Shown in pieces: positions 1 through 8,944 of a stretch of 64,000 nucleotides of DNA. The stretch is from Candidatus Opimibacter skivensis. GTDB lineage: Bacteria > Bacteroidota > Bacteroidia > Chitinophagales > Saprospiraceae. Position numbers and translations under genes: made by a program. The DNA is taken from positions 148,047 to 212,046 of the forward strand of contig JADKHH010000025.1 of assembly GCA_016721905.1 (NCBI GenBank), given 5' to 3'. How positions within the stretch are numbered: the stretch's first letter is position 1; each line of letters opens with the position of its first letter. Under the pieces are notes generated by a model. It searched no databases and was not told the DNA's origin. It saw only the letters and a list, made by a program, of their open reading frames with translations.

Positions 1-2
1 CA

Positions 3-1826
3 CTCGGTCTCCATGTAGGCCCGGAAGAAATGGAAGAACTTCAGTTTGGTCAGCGCCTCAGCCCGATCATCCAGCGTAATTTCCGTGACCCCAATACCGG
101 CCAGATGGACAGAGCTACCCTGGATCAGATCAAAGCCAATCTGGGCACAGGCAAACTCCAGCCACAACTCGAGGAGTTCTGGAAGTTCCAGACAGGTGAA
201 ATCATCAAGGACAGGCTCCAGAACAAACTGGCTACGCTGGTGAAGAAAACAATCTATACTCCAACCTGGATGGCTCAACAGCTTCAGGCAGAGCAAGGAT
301 CCTCACTTGATTTTCTCTATGCTGTAGTTCCTTTTGACAAGGTAGCAGATGCTGATGTCAAGCTGACGGATGATGATTACAAAGCCTGGATGAAAGACAA
401 TGAGGGTGCGATCAAACGCAAAGAGGAAATGAGGACTGTTGATTTTGTTGTCTTCAATGTGACGCCAACTCCCGAAGATTCAGTTATCGTTCGTGAGGCT
501 ATCACCGAACGTATCGAAGCATTCCGCACGACAGATAATGATTCCCAGTTTGTGGAGAATAATTATGGTGTGCTTGATGCCACTTATTTTAAAAAGGCTG
601 ATCTGGTAGAAGCAATCGCTGATACCGTATTTGACCTTCCGATCGGAACGGTGTATGGTCCATACATCGATGGAGTAGCTTACAAGGCAGTGAAGGTCCT
701 TGACAAAAAAGTTATCCCGGATTCAGTAGATTCCCGTCATATCCTGATCAGGGCAGAAACAGCAGATGCTATCCTGGCTGCAACAAAAACACTGGACAGT
801 CTTAAAACGATCATAGAGGCAGGAGCAGGCAGGTTTGATTCATTAGCCATGCGCTTAAGCCAGGATGGCAGTGGGCCAAAAGGCGGTGGACTTGGATGGT
901 CAGCTAATGGCAGGATGGTTAAGCCATTCAATGATGTATTGTTTTATACCGGTGCTCCTGGCGAATTAAACATCGTGACTACCCAGTTTGGTGTTCACCT
1001 CATCGAAATCACAGGCCGCAAATATCTGGACAATGCACAAGGCGTAAAACTTGCCTATCTGTCAGAGCCTATCGTACCGTCAGAAGAAACACAAGCAGCG
1101 ATATATGATGATGCTCTTGAGTTTAGCGGACAAAACCGGAATCTCGATGAACTCAAGGTTGCTCTTGAAAAGAAACCAGAATTAACTCTGGAGACTGCTC
1201 AAGGACTGACTGCAAATGCATACCAGTTTTCCACTCTAGGTAGTGGTGGTACATCAAGAGATATCATTCGTTGGGCATTCGAGCCAGGCACAAAGGTTGG
1301 TATGGTTGCTCCGGAGGTATTTGTTTATGATGAACCTACCTTGTTCTATAATGCACGTTATGTGGTGCCTGTATTGAGAACCATTGTCAAAGCAGGTGTA
1401 TCAACATTGGCCGAAGCTAAGGAAGCATTTACAGCGCAGGTGACCGCCAAAAAGAAAGGTGAAATCCTCGCTGGTAAGATGACAGGTAAAGACATGAACA
1501 GCGTAGCCAGTGAGTTTGGTGTAGCGATTGATACCTTCAACAACGTCAACTTCAATATGTCATATCTCCAGGGATTGGGTAATGAGAGTACGCTGATTGG
1601 AAAAGTTACCGCACTGAACAATGGTGAAACTGCCGGACCGATCATTGGAGTCAATGGGGTATACATGATCAAGGTTCTAAACCGTACCGAGGCAAGTATC
1701 TCTACGGATATCGCATCTTTCCGTCGCCAGGTATCTATGACGGCCAGGGGTAGTGTGGACAGCAGATTAATGGAGGCGATTAAAAATTCGGCCGAAATAA
1801 AAGATAACAGGTACACTTTCTATTAG
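3..1826 (+). CDS. PpiD-type periplasmic peptidylprolyl isomerase, 5' truncated
   Basis: The frame is open from the first bases of the window and reads L-G-L-H-V-G-P-E-E before the first Met at 30, so the true start lies upstream. The N-terminal part resembles the SurA_N/PpiD chaperone region. A parvulin rotamase domain follows at about nt 715-1015, with the typical SRHILI opening, a GG-LGW turn and a closing GVHLIEI strand. A long C-terminal region follows, as in the roughly 700-residue PpiD/SurA proteins of Bacteroidota. Such proteins assist folding of exported and outer membrane proteins, probably anchored by an N-terminal membrane helix that would lie outside the window. The family call is secure; PpiD rather than another SurA-like member is inferred from length and domain order. 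Confidence 0.85.
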   Translation, partial: LGLHVGPEEMEELQFGQRLSPIIQRNFRDPNTGQMDRATLDQIKANLGTGKLQPQLEEFWKFQTGEIIKDRLQNKLATLVKKTIYTPTWMAQQLQAEQGSSLDFLYAVVPFDKVADADVKLTDDDYKAWMKDNEGAIKRKEEMRTVDFVVFNVTPTPEDSVIVREAITERIEAFRTTDNDSQFVENNYGVLDATYFKKADLVEAIADTVFDLPIGTVYGPYIDGVAYKAVKVLDKKVIPDSVDSRHILIRAETADAILAATKTLDSLKTIIEAGAGRFDSLAMRLSQDGSGPKGGGLGWSANGRMVKPFNDVLFYTGAPGELNIVTTQFGVHLIEITGRKYLDNAQGVKLAYLSEPIVPSEETQAAIYDDALEFSGQNRNLDELKVALEKKPELTLETAQGLTANAYQFSTLGSGGTSRDIIRWAFEPGTKVGMVAPEVFVYDEPTLFYNARYVVPVLRTIVKAGVSTLAEAKEAFTAQVTAKKKGEILAGKMTGKDMNSVASEFGVAIDTFNNVNFNMSYLQGLGNESTLIGKVTALNNGETAGPIIGVNGVYMIKVLNRTEASISTDIASFRRQVSMTARGSVDSRLMEAIKNSAEIKDNRYTFY

Positions 1827-1855
1827 TAGAAACTGTAAATACGATACCGTATAAA

Positions 1856-1899
1856 AATTGCCCGGGTACAATCAAGTGCCCGGGCAATTTCATTTTAAG
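1856..1899 (+). terminator. Rho-independent terminator of the PpiD-type gene
   Basis: A perfect 12-bp inverted repeat (1856-1867 with 1880-1891) contains a GCCCGGG core and a 12-nt loop, and runs into a T-rich stretch. It lies 30 nt after the stop codon of the isomerase gene and before the MORN lipoprotein gene. Confidence 0.8.
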
Positions 1900-1913
1900 T
1901 CATTCGTTTTCTA

Positions 1914-2516
1914 ATGATGATGTCCCCAATCTTGCGCTTCCTGATCCTGCCGGCACTCATTTTAATGGGGTGTTCAAAAGGCAAGACCGTCATAGAAACA
2001 GACCCGGATTTAGGATTTATAACAACTTATCTGGATGACCCGAAGACCGGCCAACATCATGGGCCATATACCAAAACAGACTCAGCCGGCCTCCTGATGG
2101 AGAAGGGGGTACTGAACCAGGGGCAGCCTGATGGTATCCGTGAACTCTACTACCCGGATGGCAAAGTCAAGATCAGGGAGCGTTATAAGAAAGGCAAACT
2201 GGATGACCTGTATGAGTATTATTTTCCGGAAGGCACCATTGAGCTCAAGGGATACTATATCGATGGAGCGATGCATGGACAATGGAGGAAGTACACCCGG
2301 GACGGAAAGTTGTTTGAAGAAGTGACCATGATCAACAATGAAGAAATGGGGCCGTTTAAGGAATATCACCCAAACGGAAAGATACAAGCGGAAGGAACTT
2401 ATCTTCATGGCCCGAATGAAGACGGTAGATTAAAACTCTATGATGAATCAGGACAATTACAAAAAGAAATGGTTTGCGATTCCGGCCGGTGTTATACGGT
2501 CTGGAAGAAGGAGTAG
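1914..2516 (+). CDS. MORN-repeat (YwqK-like) lipoprotein
   Basis: The 200-residue product has a short hydrophobic signal ending in a lipobox L-M-G-C with Cys20, so it is probably a lipoprotein. The rest consists of five or six repeats of about 23 residues, with G-x-x-x-x-Y-x-x-G/D-G-K-x-x-x-x-x-x-Y-K/I-x-G patterns typical of MORN variants. These are often labelled YwqK-family antitoxin, although no toxin partner is visible here. Three consecutive Met codons start the ORF, and the hydrophobic segment follows directly. Its 3' end overlaps the next gene, porQ, by 77 nt, which suggests coupled expression. The family is known from repeat pattern only; the molecular role is unknown. Confidence 0.75.
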   Translation: MMMSPILRFLILPALILMGCSKGKTVIETDPDLGFITTYLDDPKTGQHHGPYTKTDSAGLLMEKGVLNQGQPDGIRELYYPDGKVKIRERYKKGKLDDLYEYYFPEGTIELKGYYIDGAMHGQWRKYTRDGKLFEEVTMINNEEMGPFKEYHPNGKIQAEGTYLHGPNEDGRLKLYDESGQLQKEMVCDSGRCYTVWKKE

Positions 2517-3576
2517 TGGGATACTGTTCCTGTTGGTCAGCTGCATTTCTGCGGCCTGGAGTCAGCGCGGGGGTGAGCAGGTATTCGAGTTTGTCAAACT
2601 ACCCACCTCTGCGAGAGCTACTGCCCTAGGGGGAAGCCAGATTGCAGCCACTACTAACGATTATGGCCTGGTCGGTGGCAACCCCGGGATGCTCAATAGC
2701 TCCATGGACAACTCCTTTGTATTTCAGCACAATTTTTATTTTGCGGGCATTGACAATGGCTATGCAGGTTTTGCAAAGTATATGCCAGGCATGAAGTCAA
2801 TGATCCATGGAGGTGTGCATTACTTGTCCTATGGCAAGTTTACTGCTGCAGACCAGATGGGTAATGTTGAAGGTGAGTTTAAAGCAAAAGACCTCTCTCT
2901 CAATGCTGGTATTTCCAGGGAACTGAATGAACGCATGACCGCCGGAGTGCAAGTGCAGTATATCCAGTCTACTTTGGAGACCTATACTTCCAACGGCCTC
3001 TTATTTGATGGTGGTATCACCTATAGTAGTGAAGATGGATTCAATCACTATGCACTTGTGCTTCGTGGTGTTGGTTTTCAGTTTTCCAGATATTATGAAG
3101 GAGATGAGCCAGGCAGAATGCCGGTAGATTTTCAGTTCGGATTTTCGAAGCGATTAAAGTACGTGCCATTCAGGCTATCGATTCTGATGCATGATATCAA
3201 TAGATGGGACCTACGCTATACCAGTCCGCTGGATGAAGAGACGAGTATTGATTTTGGAGGCGAAGCACCTGCTGAGCCGAGTGACTTTGGTCAAAGTGTA
3301 GACAACTTCTTCAAACACCTGACCTTTGGTGGTGAATTTCTCATCGGTAAGAAGGAAAGCCTAATGCTGCGACTGGGCTATAATTACCAGCGACACCAGG
3401 AGTTGTCAGTCGTCAATCTCCGCAGCCTTGCCGGATTTTCTGCAGGTATAGGTATTAATGTTAAAAGCTTTATCCTGGATTATGGCTTTGCAGTATATCA
3501 TCAGGCAGGTTCAAGTAAACACCTCGGGTTGCGAGTGAACCTCAATGATCTGAAACGAAAGAAAATAGTAGACTAA
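2440..3576 (+). CDS. porQ: Type IX secretion system protein PorQ
   Basis: The 378-residue product carries the PorQ signature after its signal sequence: VFEFVKLPTSARATALGG, then a GGNPGML segment and alternating strands of an outer membrane beta-barrel. In Porphyromonas and Flavobacterium PorQ belongs to the PorU-PorV-PorQ-PorZ complex that attaches T9SS cargo to the cell surface. The only ATG codons upstream of the signal core are at 2440 and 2443, inside the preceding lipoprotein gene. This gives a long basic n-region (about 27 residues) before the hydrophobic core ISAAWSQ-type signal. A TTG inside the signal core is a less likely start. The gene ends 11 nt from a convergent cyclase gene. 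No cargo with a T9SS C-terminal domain is visible in the window. Confidence 0.9.
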   Translation: MMNQDNYKKKWFAIPAGVIRSGRRSSGILFLLVSCISAAWSQRGGEQVFEFVKLPTSARATALGGSQIAATTNDYGLVGGNPGMLNSSMDNSFVFQHNFYFAGIDNGYAGFAKYMPGMKSMIHGGVHYLSYGKFTAADQMGNVEGEFKAKDLSLNAGISRELNERMTAGVQVQYIQSTLETYTSNGLLFDGGITYSSEDGFNHYALVLRGVGFQFSRYYEGDEPGRMPVDFQFGFSKRLKYVPFRLSILMHDINRWDLRYTSPLDEETSIDFGGEAPAEPSDFGQSVDNFFKHLTFGGEFLIGKKESLMLRLGYNYQRHQELSVVNLRSLAGFSAGIGINVKSFILDYGFAVYHQAGSSKHLGLRVNLNDLKRKKIVD

Positions 3577-3587
3577 GGCTGGCTTTA

Positions 3588-4718
3588 CTATTCTGCATTC
3601 ACTGTATAGAGTGGCAGATTCACCATTTTCCCTTTGATCAGCAGATCCCCTTTGTGTTCAGGTATCAGTCTTGATCCTTCCCAGGGCAAAAGGTCTTTCA
3701 AGTCTTGTGACATCAGAAGGTTTACTTCAAGATGATTACAGCGGTTTTGAATTCGTGCTGCCGTCCCAACTACCTCGCCTGAAAAAGCAATATCTCTCTT
3801 CACTACACCGATTTCACCAACCATGACAGGGCCGCAATGCAGACCTGCTTTAAAATCAGGTACTACACCATATTGTGCGGTATAGTATGATGACCGGTGA
3901 TTAAATATTTTCCTGATCTCCATCGGACAACGGATACAATTGAGTTTGTTGAGCCCCTGGTTCATCCACCAGCTCACGGTGATTTCATCGCCTACATATT
4001 GGTATATCCTTCCTTTATGCCTGAGGATGACGGGCGTGGCATCCCTGATGACATCCTTGATAAAATTAAAATATTGTTGTTCGCCAAGCACCTGGGCTAT
4101 ATAGGTTGAACTGCGCAGATCCAGAAACATGAAAATGTGTTCTTCGCGCTGAGGACGAAAGTACCTGCCCATGAAGAAACTGCGAAGATTGCCCGGGCCA
4201 TACTTGTCATTGACCATTAATCCCGCAATTGTACACAACACGATAAACAGCCAGAGTAAATAGTCTTTAAGGAACCGCAGACTCCTGACATGGACACCGA
4301 TGTGATACAGCAGATCTTGCCGCTCGATGTGCTCCTCTCCTGTGATGGTCGCCCTGGTGACAAAGGCGAGGATCGTCACAAAGCATATGATGAGAGTGAA
4401 GGCGAGCAGGATGAATAGGATAGCCTGGCCGTAGGGATTGTTTCTGACCCATCGCTGTAGGTAGCTTACCAGGATAGCACCGCCGATCAGACCTGCCAGG
4501 AGAGTCGCCACGGCAGTGATCAGCATATTGGTCCAGAATGCATATCCCTCTGGTGCCACGTCTGCCGCGAGCAGGACCATGTAGTCATAAATGGACTGGC
4601 CGATCGAAAAGAATACCCATATCCCTGTGATCCACAGAATCTTCTGCAGCTCACTTCGGGTCCTGAAAACCTCAAGCAGGACAGGGATATCGGATGTATC
4701 CGGGTGCTTAGTGGTCAC
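3588..4718 (-). CDS. Membrane-bound class III adenylate/guanylate cyclase
   Basis: The 376-residue protein has an N-terminal membrane region with about four helices (residues 28-50, 63-88, 98-121, 152-169) and a cytoplasmic cyclase homology domain from about residue 193. The two metal-binding aspartates are present (FLDLRSST, D200; VGDEI, D244), and the catalytic Arg is R322 in TAARIQ. The Asn that normally sits four residues before that Arg is Gly318 (the motif reads VVGTAAR), so activity may be altered. It should make cAMP or cGMP from a nucleoside triphosphate. The gene stands alone, convergent with porQ and divergent from rpoN, with a repeat array in the shared promoter region. Confidence 0.85.
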   Translation of the reverse strand: MTTKHPDTSDIPVLLEVFRTRSELQKILWITGIWVFFSIGQSIYDYMVLLAADVAPEGYAFWTNMLITAVATLLAGLIGGAILVSYLQRWVRNNPYGQAILFILLAFTLIICFVTILAFVTRATITGEEHIERQDLLYHIGVHVRSLRFLKDYLLWLFIVLCTIAGLMVNDKYGPGNLRSFFMGRYFRPQREEHIFMFLDLRSSTYIAQVLGEQQYFNFIKDVIRDATPVILRHKGRIYQYVGDEITVSWWMNQGLNKLNCIRCPMEIRKIFNHRSSYYTAQYGVVPDFKAGLHCGPVMVGEIGVVKRDIAFSGEVVGTAARIQNRCNHLEVNLLMSQDLKDLLPWEGSRLIPEHKGDLLIKGKMVNLPLYTVNAE

Positions 4719-4798
4719 GATATTGGGTATGATTCAAATACGGACGCAAAAGTAGGGTAAGGAATGGTAGGAATAAAGATTATCTGGAAGGGGCGTGT

Positions 4799-4900
4799 AA
4801 GCTTATTGGCTTATGAGCTTATGGGTTGATAGGTTGATAGGTTGATGGGTTGATAGGTTAATGGGTTGATGGGTTGATGGGTTGATAGGTTTATTGCTTT
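4799..4900. repeat. Degenerate octamer tandem repeat in divergent promoter region
   Basis: Three GCTTATxx-type units are followed by about nine units close to GGTTGATR (GGTTGATA, GGTTGATG, one GGTTAATG). The 386-nt gap between the cyclase and rpoN holds this array and, nearer rpoN, a promoter-like box. The same two unit types recur at 19436-19512, again between two divergent genes. I see no ORF or RNA gene here. Confidence 0.85.
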
Positions 4901-5073
4901 TATACGCTGAGGGGCTTAAAAAACTGGGAGGTAGTTAAACGAGAAAGACCTTTTGGGTGTTTTATGAGGATTGGAATGTGGTCCCGGGAAGGTGAAATAG
5001 CCAGGCGAAAAATATAATTACCCTAAAATCGCCGAAAAACAAATTAAATATTTTCATAATATGAAATTCTTGG

Positions 5074-5081
5074 TATATTTG
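5074..5081 (+). promoter_or_regulatory. Bacteroidota -7 promoter box for rpoN
   Basis: TATATTTG matches the TAnnTTTG -7 consensus of Bacteroidota primary-sigma promoters exactly, with a TTTT run 19 nt upstream as a possible -33 element. It lies 23 nt before the rpoN start codon. Confidence 0.5.
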
Positions 5082-5104
5082 CCTATAGTACTACAGGTCT
5101 CACT

Positions 5105-6604
5105 ATGATTCGACAACAACTATCCCAAAAGCTGCTCCAAAAGCTTTCCCCTCAGCAGATCCAGTTGATGAAACTGCTGCAGATTCCTACTGTATCCCTC
5201 GAACAACGCATCAAGGAAGAGCTCGAGGCTAACCCTGCCCTGGAGGAGCCAGATGACTACAGCGAGTCAAATGCGGAAAGTACCCAGGATGAAAAGGAAA
5301 GCGAATCGGATAAGGACGATAACGATGATTATGATATCGATGACTATATCAGTGATTATATAGAGGATGATCCGGTTAGCTACCATTCGACCGAACCGGC
5401 CAATGAACAGCGGGATAAAAGTCTTCCTGCCGTCGTAGCAAATACCTTTCATGATTATCTCGATCAGCAGTTGGGCATGCTCAACCTCGATTCAGAAGTA
5501 CACCGGATCATCGCCAATCAGGTCATCGGTAGCATTGATGATACTGGCTACCTGAGGAGAGAAATACCTTCCCTCATAGATGACATTCTCTTTGCTTACA
5601 ATATTGAAGTGACCCCAAAGCAAGTCACCGAAGTCTTATCCATGATCCAGCGTTTTGATCCTCCGGGTGTCGCTGCACGTGACTTGAGGGAGACGCTGAT
5701 GATTCAGTTACAACAACGGCTACATATCGCGGAGGAAGCCGGCGAAACAGAATTAGTACCTGTCTTAAAACTTGGTATTCTGATCCTTGCTAAACATTTC
5801 GAATCGTTTTCTAAAAAGCATTTTTCGAGACTACAGCGTAATCTGGAGATTGATGAAGGTATGCTTAAGGGTGCACTCGATGAGATCCTGAAATTAAACC
5901 CTAAACCAGCCAGCGGGTATACCAGCCAGTTTGATACACAAACCCAAACGATTATTCCGGACTTCCTGGTCACCAACAGGGATGGTATCCTTGACCTCAC
6001 CATGGATGTGCGCAATGCCCCGGATCTGCGGATCAATGATCAGTATGTAGACATGCTCCGGGCATATCAGCATAAGAAAGAACAGAATACGGTCCAGAAA
6101 GAAAATAAGGAGGCCATCATTTTTATCAAGCAGAAAATAGATTCTGCAAAATGGTTTATTGATGCCATCAAGCAGCGCCAGAATACGCTCAAGCAGACGA
6201 TGTATGCGATCATGCAGTTTCAAAAAGAATTTTTCCTCACAGGAGATTCTACTAAACTGAAACCAATGATCCTCCGGGATATTGCTGAGATCACCGGCCT
6301 CGATATTTCCACCGTATCACGTGTAGCCAGCAGTAAGTTTGTTCAGACTGAGTTTGGAACCAAGCGCCTGAAGGATTTCTTTTCTGAATCCATCGTCAAT
6401 ACAGAAGGTGATGAAGTGTCTACCCAGGAAGTGAAATCAATCCTTGGCGAAATCATTTCAGGAGAAAGTAAACGTAAACCACTCTCCGATGAAAAACTCC
6501 GGCAGATGTTGGAGAAAAAGGGTTACAGTATAGCCCGACGTACAGTGGCCAAATACCGTGAACAACTCAATATACCCGTAGCAAGATTGAGAAAGGAGTT
6601 ATAG
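5105..6604 (+). CDS. rpoN: RNA polymerase sigma-54 factor RpoN
   Basis: The 499-residue protein has all parts of sigma-54. There is a Gln/Leu-rich region I at residues 1-48 (activator contact, with a PALEE end), a very acidic region II linker at about 49-90, the core-binding region, a helix-turn-helix and the RpoN box ARRTVAKYRE at 477-486 that reads the -24 promoter element. It directs transcription that needs AAA+ activator ATPases; no such activator gene is in this window. The ATG at 5105 gives the expected N-terminus. The last codons overlap the 3' end of the convergent aminotransferase gene by 6 nt. Confidence 0.97.
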   Translation: MIRQQLSQKLLQKLSPQQIQLMKLLQIPTVSLEQRIKEELEANPALEEPDDYSESNAESTQDEKESESDKDDNDDYDIDDYISDYIEDDPVSYHSTEPANEQRDKSLPAVVANTFHDYLDQQLGMLNLDSEVHRIIANQVIGSIDDTGYLRREIPSLIDDILFAYNIEVTPKQVTEVLSMIQRFDPPGVAARDLRETLMIQLQQRLHIAEEAGETELVPVLKLGILILAKHFESFSKKHFSRLQRNLEIDEGMLKGALDEILKLNPKPASGYTSQFDTQTQTIIPDFLVTNRDGILDLTMDVRNAPDLRINDQYVDMLRAYQHKKEQNTVQKENKEAIIFIKQKIDSAKWFIDAIKQRQNTLKQTMYAIMQFQKEFFLTGDSTKLKPMILRDIAEITGLDISTVSRVASSKFVQTEFGTKRLKDFFSESIVNTEGDEVSTQEVKSILGEIISGESKRKPLSDEKLRQMLEKKGYSIARRTVAKYREQLNIPVARLRKEL

Positions 6605-7789
6605 GGAGTCCAGAGCGGTTGTCAATTTAGCGCAAACCAGATTTACTTCTTCTTCACTGATGATCAGTGGTGGTGCAAATCGCAATGAAAAGTTATTGAA
6701 TAAAAACCAGTCGACCAGCAAGCCTTCATTCCGGCATGCTTTGACAGCCGGAAAAAGATTATCAGGATTTTTGAGTTCCAGCGCCAGCATCAAACCACGT
6801 CCTCGTACTTCGCGCAATGCCCGATGATGTTCTAGCTTTTTTCTGATAATCCTTTCTAACGAAACTGCTCTTGCAGGTAAATGATTTTCTTCAAGAATGT
6901 TGATTGCCTCCAATCCTGCAGCACAACTCAACGGATGGCCACCGAAGGTAGTCAGATGCCCAAGGATTGGATCGTGTGACAACACCTTCATTATTTTTTG
7001 GCTGGAAATAAAGGCACCTAATGGCAAACCTCCTCCGAAGGCTTTCGCCAATAAAAGAATATCAGGAATAACTTCTTCCTGTTGGAATGCCCACATAGAA
7101 CCGGTCCTGCCCATGCCGGTCTGTATCTCATCAAGAATCAAAAGTGTGCCTGTTTCATGGCAGCGGTCTCTAACGGCACGGAGATATCCTGCTGATGGAA
7201 CGATAGCTCCTGCTTCACCCTGAACAGGTTCAATGATGATAGCAGCCGTATGATCAGTGATCTTGACAAGATCATCGAAATCATTGAAATCGATATGCTT
7301 GACGCCCGGAACTAATGGTCTGGCTCCGGCAATGTGCGTTAAATCGCTTCTCAGGCTTTCTGCGCCTGCAGTGCTTCCATGATACGCATGGCGGCATGCA
7401 ATGATCTCGTATCTGGACGTATATTTTCTTGCTGCTTTCAAAGCGCCTTCTACCGCCTCTGTACCTGAACTTGTAAAGAATGTGCAATTCAATTCAGCGG
7501 GCAACAACTGAGCTAACTTTTCTGCCAGGGCTACTTGTGGTTCTTGCACGTGTTCGCCATACACCATGGTATGCAGATGCAGTTCCAGTTGCTTCCTGAT
7601 AGCATCCTTGATGCGCGGATGGCCATGTCCAAGGGATGAAACGGCTATGCCTGAAATGCAATCGATAAATGGATTTCCTTCCTTATCGAAAAGAAAGATC
7701 CCTTCTCCATGGCTCACTTCAAATCCGTCCGGCTCCGGGGAGGTTTGCCCCACGTGGCGTAAAAAAGCGGTACGAAAGGAAATACTCAT
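6599..7789 (-). CDS. Class III PLP-dependent aminotransferase (acetylornithine/ornithine type)
   Basis: The 396-residue protein shows the fold-type I class III pattern: SSGTEAVEGALKAAR phosphate/PLP loop near residue 107, IIEPVQGEAG near 185, LDEIQTGMGRTG near 219 and the Schiff-base Lys at K249 in LLAKAFGGG. Relatives are annotated as aspartate aminotransferase family, acetylornithine or ornithine transaminases. No arginine genes are adjacent, so the substrate cannot be assigned from context. It overlaps the end of convergent rpoN by 6 nt and lies upstream of nothing obviously linked in function. Length is normal for the family. Confidence 0.85.
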   Translation of the reverse strand: MSISFRTAFLRHVGQTSPEPDGFEVSHGEGIFLFDKEGNPFIDCISGIAVSSLGHGHPRIKDAIRKQLELHLHTMVYGEHVQEPQVALAEKLAQLLPAELNCTFFTSSGTEAVEGALKAARKYTSRYEIIACRHAYHGSTAGAESLRSDLTHIAGARPLVPGVKHIDFNDFDDLVKITDHTAAIIIEPVQGEAGAIVPSAGYLRAVRDRCHETGTLLILDEIQTGMGRTGSMWAFQQEEVIPDILLLAKAFGGGLPLGAFISSQKIMKVLSHDPILGHLTTFGGHPLSCAAGLEAINILEENHLPARAVSLERIIRKKLEHHRALREVRGRGLMLALELKNPDNLFPAVKACRNEGLLVDWFLFNNFSLRFAPPLIISEEEVNLVCAKLTTALDSL

Positions 7790-7827
7790 ATGGATGGAAA
7801 ACAGAATTCCCTGGTAGGAAAAAATAG

Positions 7828-8928
7828 TTATTTCAAATCAAGGGCGGCCTTGATCTTATCGAATATAGCTGTGTTTTCATAGATACCACGAAATGCTTCG
7901 GCACCAGGGCCTGCTGCGAAAACAGGAATCATCAATGCGGTATGGCTTTTAGTGGTAAAAGCAACTTGTATGTCATTTAGTGTAGAACCTGGTTGGACTG
8001 CAAAACCTCCGGTCTCATGATCACCGGTGACGACGATCAGTGTTGATTGATCACGGGCCGCGAAGTCGAGGGCGGCGGCGACTATTTTTTCAAAATCATG
8101 CATTTCGTTAATGACATAATTTGCGTCATTGGAATGCCCACCCCAATCGATCTGGGATCCTTCGATCATCAGGAAAAATCCATTCGGGGAGCGTTCATCA
8201 AGAAATTCTAATGCTTTGGTTGTAGCCGGTAGAAGATAATCTCTTCCTTGTGAGACAGGCAAAGGCTCTGCATTGGCAGTGAAGTAGCCGATGTTTTTGT
8301 CTGTAGTGATATCGAGTTGCTGAATATCCTGATCGATAAAATTGGTGATGCGGTATCCCTTTGCAGTGAGTTCGGTTACGATGTCTCTTTCATCCGTTTT
8401 CCGGCGGGAAAAATAATCCAAACCACCACCAATAAATAGATCAATTGGGGTGTCCAGAAAAGCAACAGCAATCCCTTCCTTGTCTTCCCTGCCAGCCACG
8501 TGGGCAATAAAAGCAGCGGGAGTAGCATGTGTAATGGAACTGCTGGCAATCAGACCTGTGGCCATTTGTTTTTGTTCTGCCATTTCTAATAGCGTGGGGA
8601 CGGATTCTTTTCTGGCATTTACGCCAATAGCCCCATTATAGGTTTTTACACCTGAGGCAAATGCAGTAGCTCCTGCAGCACTATCTGTCACCAGGTTGTC
8701 GGAGGAATTGGACTTATGAAAACCAATATTTTTAAAGCGTTCGAAAACCGAGATATTATTATTCATATACATCGCACCGGTGATTTGTGGGAGTCCCATA
8801 CCGTCTCCGATCAGGAAGATGACATTCCTGGGTTTAGCAAGTTCCACCTGAGGTCCAGACGGTGGAGGTACAGCGGTTTGACGGGTGGCGGTGCAAGAGC
8901 CAAACAGCAATAGCAGGACCACATTCAT
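7828..8928 (-). CDS. Alkaline phosphatase, probable lipoprotein
   Basis: The product (about 366 residues from ATG 8928) carries the alkaline phosphatase core: LIGDGMG with the metal ligand Asp42, the nucleophile Ser83 in TDSAAGATAFASG, a GGHSND metal-binding segment and VTGDHETGG near the C-terminus. It hydrolyses phosphomonoesters outside the cytoplasm. A hydrophobic segment ending F-G-S-C indicates a lipoprotein. I chose ATG 8928, 17 nt after dprA. The longest frame, from 9030, would overlap dprA by 86 nt. A TTG at 8952 would add an Arg before the signal core and is a reasonable alternative. Shorter than the 450-residue E. coli PhoA, as common in Bacteroidota. Confidence 0.88.
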   Translation of the reverse strand: MNVVLLLLFGSCTATRQTAVPPPSGPQVELAKPRNVIFLIGDGMGLPQITGAMYMNNNISVFERFKNIGFHKSNSSDNLVTDSAAGATAFASGVKTYNGAIGVNARKESVPTLLEMAEQKQMATGLIASSSITHATPAAFIAHVAGREDKEGIAVAFLDTPIDLFIGGGLDYFSRRKTDERDIVTELTAKGYRITNFIDQDIQQLDITTDKNIGYFTANAEPLPVSQGRDYLLPATTKALEFLDERSPNGFFLMIEGSQIDWGGHSNDANYVINEMHDFEKIVAAALDFAARDQSTLIVVTGDHETGGFAVQPGSTLNDIQVAFTTKSHTALMIPVFAAGPGAEAFRGIYENTAIFDKIKAALDLK

Positions 8929-8944
8929 GGCCAATGAAAAACGA

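Noticed and set aside
1358..1816. 152-codon antisense frame within the PpiD-type gene
   Set aside because: Fully inside a well supported coding region on the other strand, without family features.
1914..2516. Antitoxin role for the MORN protein, as the YwqK name suggests
   Set aside because: It is a lipoprotein next to porQ with no toxin gene nearby; the name reflects repeat similarity only.
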